Shown here: positions 19,124 through 26,607 of the stretch, piece after piece | Layout: every line of letters starts with the position of its first letter | Position numbering within the stretch: position 1 is the stretch's first letter | Source: an uncultured Bacteroidales bacterium | GTDB lineage: Bacteria; Bacteroidota; Bacteroidia; Bacteroidales; Muribaculaceae | Assembly (NCBI GenBank): GCA_947573135.1 | Contig: CANPDU010000006.1 | Coordinates: 1 to 64,000 of the forward strand | DNA length: 64,000 bases | Reading direction: 5' to 3' | Made by a program: the position numbers and the translations under genes | The notes under the pieces: generated by a model | The model's input: only the letters and a program-made list of their open reading frames with translations | Told to the model about the DNA's origin: nothing | The model's database searches: none

Positions 19124-20550
19124 AATGAATTATTTTGGTTTTTATTATTTGGGGATGATTTTTTCGTTTTATCGACCGTAGAGAGACGGCATTTATTATC
19201 AACGCATATCAAATCGTCGATATCAAGATCTATCAGGCGGATGTGACCGGCAAGTTCGTTGAGACGGTCGGTCATCTGATTATAGACTTCGACAACACCC
19301 GAAAACATTTTGTCGAACGACGGTATGAAACCGTGACGGCCACTTGCCTCAAGACGGTCGCGAACCATCGAGACCGTGATCCTGTCGACATCGATAGCCG
19401 GCTGGAGACCATAGATCTCCTTTTTGCCGTCAATGATAACTCTCGAGACCAGTCCGGCCGACACAAGAGCGCCGACTGCATCGCCTACAAGCCGCGACGG
19501 CAGATGATAGCCTACGATTATATCGCGCTCGGTAAGTGGCGGTTCGGACGCGGCAAAACGACGCGCCACCACAACCGCAACAGCCATTATGACCTTCTCG
19601 CGATAACGTAATGAGATGCGGTCAACATCATCTTTGAAATCAAATTCGAAGATATTCTGAGAGGCAAAGCAGAGGACGGCCCCCGACAACGTTATCACCC
19701 ACACCAACTGAAACCATATGAGCATCAGCGGAATAAATGACACACTGCCGTAAATCGCATTATATTTGGCGACATACATCTGACCTGTGACGAACACCCA
19801 CTGGAGTATCAAAAAACCGGTGCCGGCAATGATACCGGCGATAAACGCATTGGCAAACTTCACCTTTGCATTGGGTATAAGCATATAGACGGCCGTAAAG
19901 AAAAGCCATGTGAAAATCCAAGAACCTGCCTCGATAAAAACGCTGATCAGCGGTGTAAGAAATTTAAAGTGGAACACTGTGTTGAGTGCCGACGACAGAA
20001 GTATGTTAAGACCTCCGGCACAGATCATCAATACCGGCAGGATCAGAAGCATAGCCGTGTAGTCGGTCACCTTGCGCCATATGCTGCGTCCCTCTTTCAC
20101 GCCCCAAATGCCGTTGAAGCTGTCTTCAACGCTGCTGACGAGTGAAATAAGAGTCCACAGCAAAAACAAAATTCCGATGCCGACAAACACACCCTCGCTC
20201 GCCTGATTAAGGTAAGAATCGACGAAGGCGAGCATACGGGTTATAGCCTCGCGCTGAGCGTGGAAAATCGAATATATCTCATTCTCGAGAACAGCCTGAA
20301 GGCCGAAGCCGCGTCCGAGCGCAAAAAGCATGGCCAAAGCCGGCACAATCGCAAGCACCGTTCGGTAAGTCATGGCGCATGCCTGAGTCTGAATGTCAGA
20401 GCTCATAAACGACCGCACAGAGAGATTTACAGTCTTGATAATTTTGACTCTCAATCCGTTTGTGCGTTCACTCCAGACACCGACAGAGCCATAATGCCAC
20501 ATCTGTGCAGCACGCTTCCGCAAACTGTCTATTTTGACTCCGATGTTCAT
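19120..20550 (-). CDS. YihY/UPF0761 family inner-membrane protein
   Basis: 476 residues. The N-terminal 310 residues hold about six membrane helices with the family hallmarks: [58 protein letters not shown]-type stretches, then [20 protein letters not shown] and [21 protein letters not shown] cytoplasmic C-terminal domain of about 150 residues ([18 protein letters not shown], then [11 protein letters not shown]) looks like a winged helix, which is found in many long Bacteroidota members. The transported substrate, if any, is unknown; the old RNase BN label is wrong for this family. The gene overlaps both neighbours by 4 bases, giving a tightly coupled three-gene unit with the ion channel and ridA. 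Confidence 0.9.
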   Translation of the reverse strand: MNIGVKIDSLRKRAAQMWHYGSVGVWSERTNGLRVKIIKTVNLSVRSFMSSDIQTQACAMTYRTVLAIVPALAMLFALGRGFGLQAVLENEIYSIFHAQREAITRMLAFVDSYLNQASEGVFVGIGILFLLWTLISLVSSVEDSFNGIWGVKEGRSIWRKVTDYTAMLLILPVLMICAGGLNILLSSALNTVFHFKFLTPLISVFIEAGSWIFTWLFFTAVYMLIPNAKVKFANAFIAGIIAGTGFLILQWVFVTGQMYVAKYNAIYGSVSFIPLMLIWFQLVWVITLSGAVLCFASQNIFEFDFKDDVDRISLRYREKVIMAVAVVVARRFAASEPPLTERDIIVGYHLPSRLVGDAVGALVSAGLVSRVIIDGKKEIYGLQPAIDVDRITVSMVRDRLEASGRHGFIPSFDKMFSGVVEVYNQMTDRLNELAGHIRLIDLDIDDLICVDNKCRLSTVDKTKKSSPNNKNQNNSL

Positions 20551-21371
20551 TCCGCTGGTTGAGCTTCCGGTTGTTTTGAATTATCATCGGCAAAGTTAGC
20601 ATTATTTCCGGCTTGATCAGTTTTTTTCGCTCCATTTTTATCGTCATCGTCAGCAGTATCATCTGACTGAGAGGATGAAGAATTTCCGGAAACGGCATTG
20701 GCGACGTAGACCGTAAAAACCGGGAACAATATCAGGCCGCCCCCTGACAGGACAACGGACAATATCTTGCCGACCGTCGTGACCTCGGTTATATAGCATC
20801 CGGCTGTGGTCAGTGTCATCACCGTCCACCACAATGCCGACCAATAAGAATCTACATCCTTATTGATTGAATGCTCCTCGACATAAAACATAAGGCTCGA
20901 GAAATAAACGACAACAATAAACAGTGTAATATAAGCCCTGAACAGATTAGTAACTTTGTCTGTGTTAATCGTACTCGTCACCTGAACGATCACATAGGTC
21001 GCGCGCAGCATAGGCATCGCCCTGAGAAGAAACATCACCTCGCCCGAAACATGGATATGATAATAGTCAATGATGTTGATGAACGGTATGCACAAAAAGA
21101 AAAAAACGGCCTCGATCAACAGTCGCCGCCATGTGCGCGCGCCGAGAAAGAACTCGACGACGATGTCGAACATAAATATCACACAAATCCAGAACTGAAA
21201 TGAAAGATAGCGCGGATCGACAAGAAACGATACATTATCGAATATGTCACGCGTTATTATAAGTATGAGGAGTATAGCGGAAAGCAGTACAATCGTACGA
21301 AGCACAGCAAGCACAATATGCCGCAGCCCAGATGCCTTTTTATTTACAGTCACATTATTCACGGCTCTCAA
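20547..21371 (-). CDS. potassium-channel-like ion transporter with unusual pore sequence
   Basis: Up to 274 residues with the layout of a six-helix voltage-gated-like channel: four helices, an S4-like segment with few arginines (LLRAMPMLRATYVIV), then SYWSALWWTVMTLTTAGCYI as pore loop and a last helix. The selectivity filter reads TTAGCY instead of TVGYG. The tail (last 50 residues) is acidic, low-complexity and probably disordered. There is no in-frame ATG near the start: candidates are TTG at 21371, GTG at 21362 and GTG at 21353, while an out-of-frame ATG at 21375 opens a six-residue frame. It is the first gene of the operon with yihY and ridA (4-base overlap). Ion specificity cannot be told from the sequence. 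Confidence 0.8.
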   Translation of the reverse strand: MRAVNNVTVNKKASGLRHIVLAVLRTIVLLSAILLILIITRDIFDNVSFLVDPRYLSFQFWICVIFMFDIVVEFFLGARTWRRLLIEAVFFFLCIPFINIIDYYHIHVSGEVMFLLRAMPMLRATYVIVQVTSTINTDKVTNLFRAYITLFIVVVYFSSLMFYVEEHSINKDVDSYWSALWWTVMTLTTAGCYITEVTTVGKILSVVLSGGGLILFPVFTVYVANAVSGNSSSSQSDDTADDDDKNGAKKTDQAGNNANFADDNSKQPEAQPAE

Positions 21372-21450
21372 ACATTAGGATATAGTTGAAGCTGCAGACA
21401 GCCGGTCTGCATATTTTATCAACAAATACCCACGGCTATTGTTTGAGAGC
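21364..21450. repeat. inverted repeats between the glycosidase gene and the ion-channel gene
   Basis: GCTCTCAAAC (21364-21373) is repeated inverted as GTTTGAGAGC (21441-21450), and inside lies a small hairpin GCAGAC (21394-21399)/GTCTGC (21405-21410). The outer arm overlaps the possible starts of the channel gene. It could act as terminator for the glycosidase gene (minus strand) or as an RNA structure at the channel start. Confidence 0.5.
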
Positions 21451-21456
21451 GGATGA

Positions 21457-23154
21457 TCAATAATTCAGTTCCTTGACAACGTCTGATCCGCGGCGCACGA
21501 CGGTTATAGCGCCGCGCTGCGGTGCCGCCGCCCGGACACCGTCCAATCTATAATATTCAGGATCGCTTTCGTCCGCGACAGCAGGATCTGCAATACCGGC
21601 GGTCACAAACTCACCGCCGCCGTTGACGTTGACAGGCACTGAGTGGACGAGACCATTGTAGGTCGCAGTAAGCATACCGGAGAATGAACCTTCAGATGCA
21701 ATAATATCATTGCCCTTTACCTCTGCAAGCTGTGAAGGGATCTCAAAACTGCATCCGGCAAGATCGGTCGAAATCATGACACCATACTGATTATAGGCAT
21801 ACACTACCGGCCTGAAAGTTTCGCCGGTCCTGAGTTCGACTTTTTTATCGCGCATCTCTATTCTTGCCACGACATTATCGACCGGAGCAACAGCAACAGC
21901 AAAAAGAGCATTGACGACAGTGCGCGGCTGACCTTCGGGGCGCTGGTCGAGGCTTGAACTCGACGGCACATTCTTAACGCCGAAACCGTTGACATACATA
22001 GTCGAGGATCCCCCGCCGTCGAAATTCATAGCATCACTACAGCCGATATTGCGCATAATCCAAGCCAGTTGCTGCTGAGTAACCCCACTCGAACCGCCTG
22101 CTTTGCGGCCGTCGACAACAAGCATGTATAACAGGGACTTATCAGAGTTGTACCCTACTGCCGTACGTGGTTCGGGATTTGACAAGTGGCCGGGATAAGC
22201 GGGAGTAGACAGAATTTGTCCGTTGGCGAGCATACGCGGGAAACCACCGAGGAGCTCACGTACACTTGTCTTCTTTCCGTCGGCAGAGAAATCAACCGAA
22301 GCAACGACAATATCGCCTTTTTTAAGCGCACGGATATAGTCACGGGCCGCTCCATGGGCTGAAAGCACATAACCGTCGGAGGGAACGGCCATGTTTCCGA
22401 CGCCTTCCTCCGGATCGCCGATCACCTCAAGACTAAGTGAAGATCCATAAAGAACATTCTTATCTACGGGACGCAGTCTGACCTCGACTCCGTATTGATT
22501 GGTACCGGTATGCCCTACCTCATACATAACGTCCTCCCACCAATTGTAGAACTGCCATTGCGGAGTGTAGAGCAAAAGTTCATCCTCACCTCGCTGGGTA
22601 TTGACAAGCAACGGATAAGAATCGCCATCGTGGAAAATGACATTTCCCGTCCAGGATCTGTCGATATGACGCACAAGTGCGGGAACACCGTCAGCGTCAA
22701 AAATAATGTAATACGGGTCAATATCAGCGCCGTCGGTCTCATAGTTGGTCAGAAATCCGTCGGCAACGCACATGCCGATCGAGTTATACGGCTCACCCAT
22801 GTTGAAAAAATCGGCATTCACACCAGCAAAATAACTTTCGCCAGGTTTCGTCATGCGTTCGGCGATATCAGGTACGGTCTCAAGCATGCGCATATGATTT
22901 CCGGCCTTTGCAGCACGCATCTCAACATAAGGATCGGAAAGATCAGTCACGGTATAGAAAATATTGTTTACATTTCCGCCACCGGATGCTTCTTCTATAC
23001 GGAGCTCAGTCTCAACGGTGCCCGGGCCGACCGTGGCATGATAGAGAGTGTCAACATTATATGTCTGACCTAAAATAGTCCAAGTTCCGCGAGCCGAAAC
23101 CCCGAAAACCGCAAAAGCCGCCATAATCGCAGCAGAAACCAATGATTTTTTCAT
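21457..23154 (-). CDS. exported phosphodiester glycosidase (NAGPA-domain) protein
   Basis: 565 residues with signal peptide MKKSLVSAAIMAAFAVFGVSA. The NAGPA domain (named after human N-acetylglucosamine-1-phosphodiester alpha-N-acetylglucosaminidase) is read from ESYFAGVNADFFNMGEPYNS (about 112-131) through RTAVGYNSDKSLLYMLVVDG to AMNFDGGGSSTMYVNGFGVK and PRTVVNALFAV. After it comes a beta-rich region of about 100 residues and a tail YYRLDGVRAAAPQRGAITVV with a basic end, resembling a shortened type IX secretion sorting domain. It probably cleaves phosphodiester-linked sugars outside the cytoplasm, with substrate unknown. The gene has its own promoter (23178-23209) and ends 86 bases from the next operon. 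Confidence 0.88.
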   Translation of the reverse strand: MKKSLVSAAIMAAFAVFGVSARGTWTILGQTYNVDTLYHATVGPGTVETELRIEEASGGGNVNNIFYTVTDLSDPYVEMRAAKAGNHMRMLETVPDIAERMTKPGESYFAGVNADFFNMGEPYNSIGMCVADGFLTNYETDGADIDPYYIIFDADGVPALVRHIDRSWTGNVIFHDGDSYPLLVNTQRGEDELLLYTPQWQFYNWWEDVMYEVGHTGTNQYGVEVRLRPVDKNVLYGSSLSLEVIGDPEEGVGNMAVPSDGYVLSAHGAARDYIRALKKGDIVVASVDFSADGKKTSVRELLGGFPRMLANGQILSTPAYPGHLSNPEPRTAVGYNSDKSLLYMLVVDGRKAGGSSGVTQQQLAWIMRNIGCSDAMNFDGGGSSTMYVNGFGVKNVPSSSSLDQRPEGQPRTVVNALFAVAVAPVDNVVARIEMRDKKVELRTGETFRPVVYAYNQYGVMISTDLAGCSFEIPSQLAEVKGNDIIASEGSFSGMLTATYNGLVHSVPVNVNGGGEFVTAGIADPAVADESDPEYYRLDGVRAAAPQRGAITVVRRGSDVVKELNY

Positions 23155-23177
23155 GAATTACCCTTTCTATTATTCTA

Positions 23178-23209
23178 CAAAGGTAAACAATCTCATTTCA
23201 CTGAACAAA
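23178..23209 (-). promoter_or_regulatory. Bacteroidota-type promoter of the NAGPA-domain gene
   Basis: On the minus strand TTTG (complement of 23206-23209), a 20-base spacer and TACCTTTG (complement of 23178-23185) form a perfect pair. Transcription would start near 23172, giving a leader of about 18 bases. Confidence 0.78.
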
Positions 23210-23566
23210 TATTTGATTTTGAGAATGAAAAAAAACGGATTTTTTAATAACTTTGCAACTGAACATAGAGCCGAGGAGTCGGCTCGTTACATAAATCAAA
23301 AGGTGTTATTTGAATTATCTTCTGTGATAAATTCTCGCAAAATTTAGCAACCAGAGATTAAGATAAACGCAAATAGCATCTGCACTGTCAGCTTATACCT
23401 ACCTCTTACCGGGTATCTATATAGCTCAAACGGTGTGGGGCTACTGTTTTATCAATCTCCGGGCAATGCGAGAAGCCTATCACTGGATAAAGCAAGTACA
23501 ATCCCGCACCTTTTTTATATTAATAACCGTTTCATCGGGATTGTGAAACACACCAATCAAAAAGTA
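23210..23566. other. AT-rich intergenic region between divergent genes
   Basis: About 357 bases without a convincing gene. Reading frames through it (for example from 23435) only extend the next gene upstream of its signal peptide. A -7-like TAACTTTG stands at 23248-23255 but has no -33 partner at the right distance. I see no RNA gene. The plus-strand lipoprotein gene may have a long leader. Confidence 0.5.
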
Positions 23567-24634
23567 ATGAAAAAACTACCTCTATCTCTTATGACACTCG
23601 TTGCGATAGCGACGGGCACGATGTTTGTATCTTGTTCAAGCAATGATGACGCACCCACAGAACCCGCTCGCGAGACAGAAGACACGACTTATGAAGTCAG
23701 TCTCAGTCTTGCGGGAGAATACACTGATGTCAGCGAGGAACCGCTCGGCCGCGCAGATGCCGGAGCGCCCAAGAAATATTACGGTGTCAATGTGTACTGC
23801 ATGAAAACAGACGGGAGCGAAAGCAGTTACAGTAAATATGCTTTTGGTGTGTTTGATAATGCAGCCGACATGACTATCACCCTTTTGGGCGGCTACAAAT
23901 ACAAGTTCGAATGCACTTCAGTCAAGGACGAAGCGGACAGCCTATTCATACAAAAAGATTACAATGATTGCTTTCTCTATCCTTTTGGAGTCTACTACTA
24001 CAGGTACAATTTCTATTGTTATTACATCAAAGATATCAATAAATTCATCACTTCACAAACTGATTATCTAAGACATATCAAAAATGGAAAATCTACAGTC
24101 GAAGGTACAGATCTACAATATCCCCGGATGGACCGTTTCTATGGCGAACTGGAAGATTTCGTACCGTCGGACGGAGCGACAGCCAGCATACCCATGAAAC
24201 GAACTGCATTCGGCATCAAGGTAATCGTCAACGGAGTTCCTGACGGCAATTTAACATGGACAGATACCAACGACGGCAATTACGGATACTTGCGCTTTGA
24301 TTGCGAGGGATGCACGGGCACGGATAAATCAGAGTATCCTCAAATATTCACATTTGAGAATGTGTACGATTGCTGGAAATCGGAGGAAGTCTACACGAAA
24401 GACTTTACAATCTATTTCACCTGGACCAGAGCCAACGGCTATAAGCAATACTTCAATGAAAGTATCACAGTCAAACGCAATGTGATGACAAGTATCACCG
24501 TCAATCTCAAAGGCGGAGCAAATGATGTCACCATCGGTGTGAATGAAGACGAAACACCTATGGGGAACGAAGATATCAGTATAGAGTATGACGGCGGAAA
24601 TCTTAACGACACACCTGTCGATCCCCAAGAATAA
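23567..24634 (+). CDS. surface lipoprotein, possibly fimbrillin-like
   Basis: The ATG at 23567 gives 355 residues starting with a lipoprotein signal and lipobox (MKKLPLSLMTLVAIATGTMF, then VSCSSNDD). The acidic residues just after the cysteine fit the Bacteroidota lipoprotein export signal for the cell surface. The body is beta-rich and aromatic (KKYYGVNVYCMKTDGSESSY, FGVFDNAADMTITLLGGYKY, FTIYFTWTRANGYKQYFNES, ITVKRNVMTSITVNLKGGAN). This layout, with a final ITVNLKG-type strand, resembles fimbrillin/FimB-Mfa-type proteins, but I cannot identify a family with certainty. No chaperone, usher-like or other fimbrial gene is nearby. A hairpin follows the stop. Confidence 0.6.
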   Translation: MKKLPLSLMTLVAIATGTMFVSCSSNDDAPTEPARETEDTTYEVSLSLAGEYTDVSEEPLGRADAGAPKKYYGVNVYCMKTDGSESSYSKYAFGVFDNAADMTITLLGGYKYKFECTSVKDEADSLFIQKDYNDCFLYPFGVYYYRYNFYCYYIKDINKFITSQTDYLRHIKNGKSTVEGTDLQYPRMDRFYGELEDFVPSDGATASIPMKRTAFGIKVIVNGVPDGNLTWTDTNDGNYGYLRFDCEGCTGTDKSEYPQIFTFENVYDCWKSEEVYTKDFTIYFTWTRANGYKQYFNESITVKRNVMTSITVNLKGGANDVTIGVNEDETPMGNEDISIEYDGGNLNDTPVDPQE

Positions 24635-24663
24635 ACGCCTATCAGAGAAATAGGCGCCGCAAT

Positions 24664-24705
24664 AAAAAGAGATATGCCAAAAACCGATTTGACATATCTC
24701 TTTTT
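24664..24705 (+). terminator. hairpin terminator that contains the next promoter's -33 element
   Basis: AAAAAGAGATATG (24664-24676) and CATATCTCTTTTT (24693-24705) form a perfect 13-bp stem ending in a T-run, and it reads as a terminator on both strands. The loop and its edge include TTTG (24688-24691), the -33 element of the rmuC promoter. Confidence 0.8.
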
Positions 24706-24719
24706 ATTGTATATATTTG
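24688..24719 (+). promoter_or_regulatory. Bacteroidota-type promoter of rmuC, apparently leaderless
   Basis: TTTG at 24688-24691, a 20-base spacer and TATATTTG at 24712-24719 match the consensus exactly. The first rmuC ATG is at 24724, only 4 bases further on. Either the message is leaderless or translation starts at a later in-frame ATG (24730 or 24736). Confidence 0.75.
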
Positions 24720-24723
24720 CAGC

Positions 24724-25923
24724 ATGAACATGACTATGATATTTATCACCGGATTAACAATTGTCGGGCTGATTATTGTAATTGCGATACTGGCGCGAAA
24801 GAACAAATCGCTCGCCGAGGAAAACAGAAGTCTCGCACTTGACAAGGCCAGAGCCGACGAACGTCTGGCAGTGATAAACGAACAAAGTGAAAAAAACGAA
24901 ACGACAATGCGTGAGCGCTTTGCAGCTATGGCATCTGAATCGCTCCAACAGAATTCAAAAGCGCTCAATGAACAGAGCCGTATGCAAATAGCCGAACTTC
25001 TGGCGCCTATGAAGGCCAACCTCGAGGATTTCCGCAGATCATACACCGACGCCTACGGCAAGGAAAGCGAAAAACGCGCGATGCTCGAACAGCAGCTCAA
25101 CGAACTTTTCAGACTTAATATCTCGTTAGGAGAAGAGACGCGCAAACTCGGAGAGACACTCAAAGGCAACCCAAGCGTACAGGGACAGTGGGGCGAGATG
25201 GTACTCGAAAACATCCTCGAAAGATCAGGCTTGCAGAGGGGTCATGACTATTACGTACAGAAGACTGTCGACTCGCCGGACTCAAAAGCGCGTCCGGACA
25301 TAATAATATCATGTCCGGGCGACCGTAATATTGTCGTTGACTCCAAGGTCTCCATGTCAGACTACATGAAGATGCTTGAGGCGCCTGACCGCACGACAGT
25401 GAAAGCTGCGGGAGAAGCACATGTCGCATCGGTCAAAAAACACGTGGCCGAACTCAAGCGCAAAAACTATCAGGACCTGCTGAGCGGACGCAACGCAGAT
25501 TTCGTGATGATGTTCATTCCTAACGAAGGAGCCTATCTTGCAGCAATGCAGCTTGACAACACACTGTGGCAGACGGCATTTGACAGCCGTGTGATAATCG
25601 TATCACCCACGCATCTCGTCTCTGTGGTCAAACTGGTAGAAATGATGTGGCGTCAGGATAAACAGAACCGTAACGCAGTCGAGATCGCAGATCTCGGAGC
25701 CAAGATGCTTGACAAACTCAGCAATTTTCTATCAGACATGAACAAGATAAAAAACAGTATTGACGCAGCCAAGCGATCGTATGACGCGGCAATGACTAAA
25801 CTCGAAGGCCGTGGCGGGATGCGCAGTATCGGAGAAAATATGCGCGACAAAGGCATTAAAGGAGCTCGCGAGCTGCCACCACGCCAATACCATTATCCGG
25901 AAGACAATAACGATCAGGCCTGA
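24724..25923 (+). CDS. rmuC: DNA recombination protein RmuC homologue
   Basis: 399 residues: an N-terminal membrane helix (MIFITGLTIVGLIIVIAILA), a long coiled coil (about 30-140, KNKSLAEENRSLALDKARAD and following) and the RmuC nuclease-like core. The core shows GNPSVQGQWGEMVLENILER, SGLQRGHDYYVQ, ARPDIIISCPGDRNIVVDSK, then MFIPNEGAYLAAMQ and IIVSPTHLVSVVKLVEMMWR. The D-x14-DSK pair fits the PD-(D/E)XK fold proposed for RmuC, which limits inversion at short inverted repeats. The three closely spaced ATG codons at the start leave the exact N-terminus open. The 3' end overlaps the convergent sigma factor gene by 10 bases. Confidence 0.93.
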   Translation: MNMTMIFITGLTIVGLIIVIAILARKNKSLAEENRSLALDKARADERLAVINEQSEKNETTMRERFAAMASESLQQNSKALNEQSRMQIAELLAPMKANLEDFRRSYTDAYGKESEKRAMLEQQLNELFRLNISLGEETRKLGETLKGNPSVQGQWGEMVLENILERSGLQRGHDYYVQKTVDSPDSKARPDIIISCPGDRNIVVDSKVSMSDYMKMLEAPDRTTVKAAGEAHVASVKKHVAELKRKNYQDLLSGRNADFVMMFIPNEGAYLAAMQLDNTLWQTAFDSRVIIVSPTHLVSVVKLVEMMWRQDKQNRNAVEIADLGAKMLDKLSNFLSDMNKIKNSIDAAKRSYDAAMTKLEGRGGMRSIGENMRDKGIKGARELPPRQYHYPEDNNDQA

Positions 25924-26423
25924 CGGAAATCCTTGAGTTCAGCCTGAAGACGCTGCCGGGCAAAATATATACGGCTCTTGACTGTGCCGAGCGGGAGGCC
26001 CGTTTTCTCTGCTATCTCAGCATACTTGTAACCACTAAGATGCATTGAGAACGGCACACGATAATCGTCAGTGAAAGAATCTATCACACGATGTATTTCT
26101 TGTACAGCGAGCGATCCGTCGGGAGTCTCATAACCCGAATCCTGAGGAAGATTAAGCAGATACAGATCTTCGCTATCGTCGGTTATCGTCGCTTTTCGCG
26201 AGGCCTTACGGTAATTATTGATAAACAGATTTCTCATAATAGTGAAAACCCATCCCTTAAAATTGACGTTGTCAACATATTTTTCTTCGTTGTCAAGCAC
26301 TTTAAGGGTTGTATCCTGAAGCAAATCATAGGCGTCATCACGATTGGAGGTCAAAGTATAGGCAAAATTCAGCATGTTATTTTGAATCTCCAAAAGCTTG
26401 GACTGAAAATTCTTTGATACCAT
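25914..26423 (-). CDS. ECF-type RNA polymerase sigma factor
   Basis: 169 residues. Region 2 (NNMLNFAYTLTSNRDDAYDL, LQDTTLKVL, then FKGWVFTIMRNLFINNYRKA) and region 4 (YKYAEIAEKTGLPLGTVKSR, IYFARQRLQAEL) are both complete, separated by a short linker. This fits the small RpoE-like sigma factors common in Bacteroidota. No anti-sigma factor gene lies next to it: the gene downstream is the convergent rmuC and the one upstream is a helicase. It therefore belongs to the free-standing type, which may be controlled by expression level. No -33/-7 promoter is visible in the 184 bases upstream. Confidence 0.93.
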   Translation of the reverse strand: MVSKNFQSKLLEIQNNMLNFAYTLTSNRDDAYDLLQDTTLKVLDNEEKYVDNVNFKGWVFTIMRNLFINNYRKASRKATITDDSEDLYLLNLPQDSGYETPDGSLAVQEIHRVIDSFTDDYRVPFSMHLSGYKYAEIAEKTGLPLGTVKSRIYFARQRLQAELKDFRQA

Positions 26424-26607
26424 AAAGCATATGTTTTATAATTACGAAATAAAATCAATAACACTCTCACTCATCGTTGAAGCGATGCAGGTATTTATTC
26501 CTTACTTTAATTATAAAACAAAAGCCATTGACATATTCCCTTGAAATTATATTTTCTTAAAAAGAATTGCGTTAATATGTTATAATATTAACTAAACCGT
26601 GGGGCAA

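Noticed and set aside
22495-23073. 192-codon plus-strand frame
   Set aside because: Antisense to the NAGPA-domain gene, without a signal or motif.
23248-23255. TAACTTTG as promoter of the lipoprotein gene at 23567
   Set aside because: No -33 element at about 20 bases (nearest TTTG is 26 bases away), and the leader would be over 300 bases.
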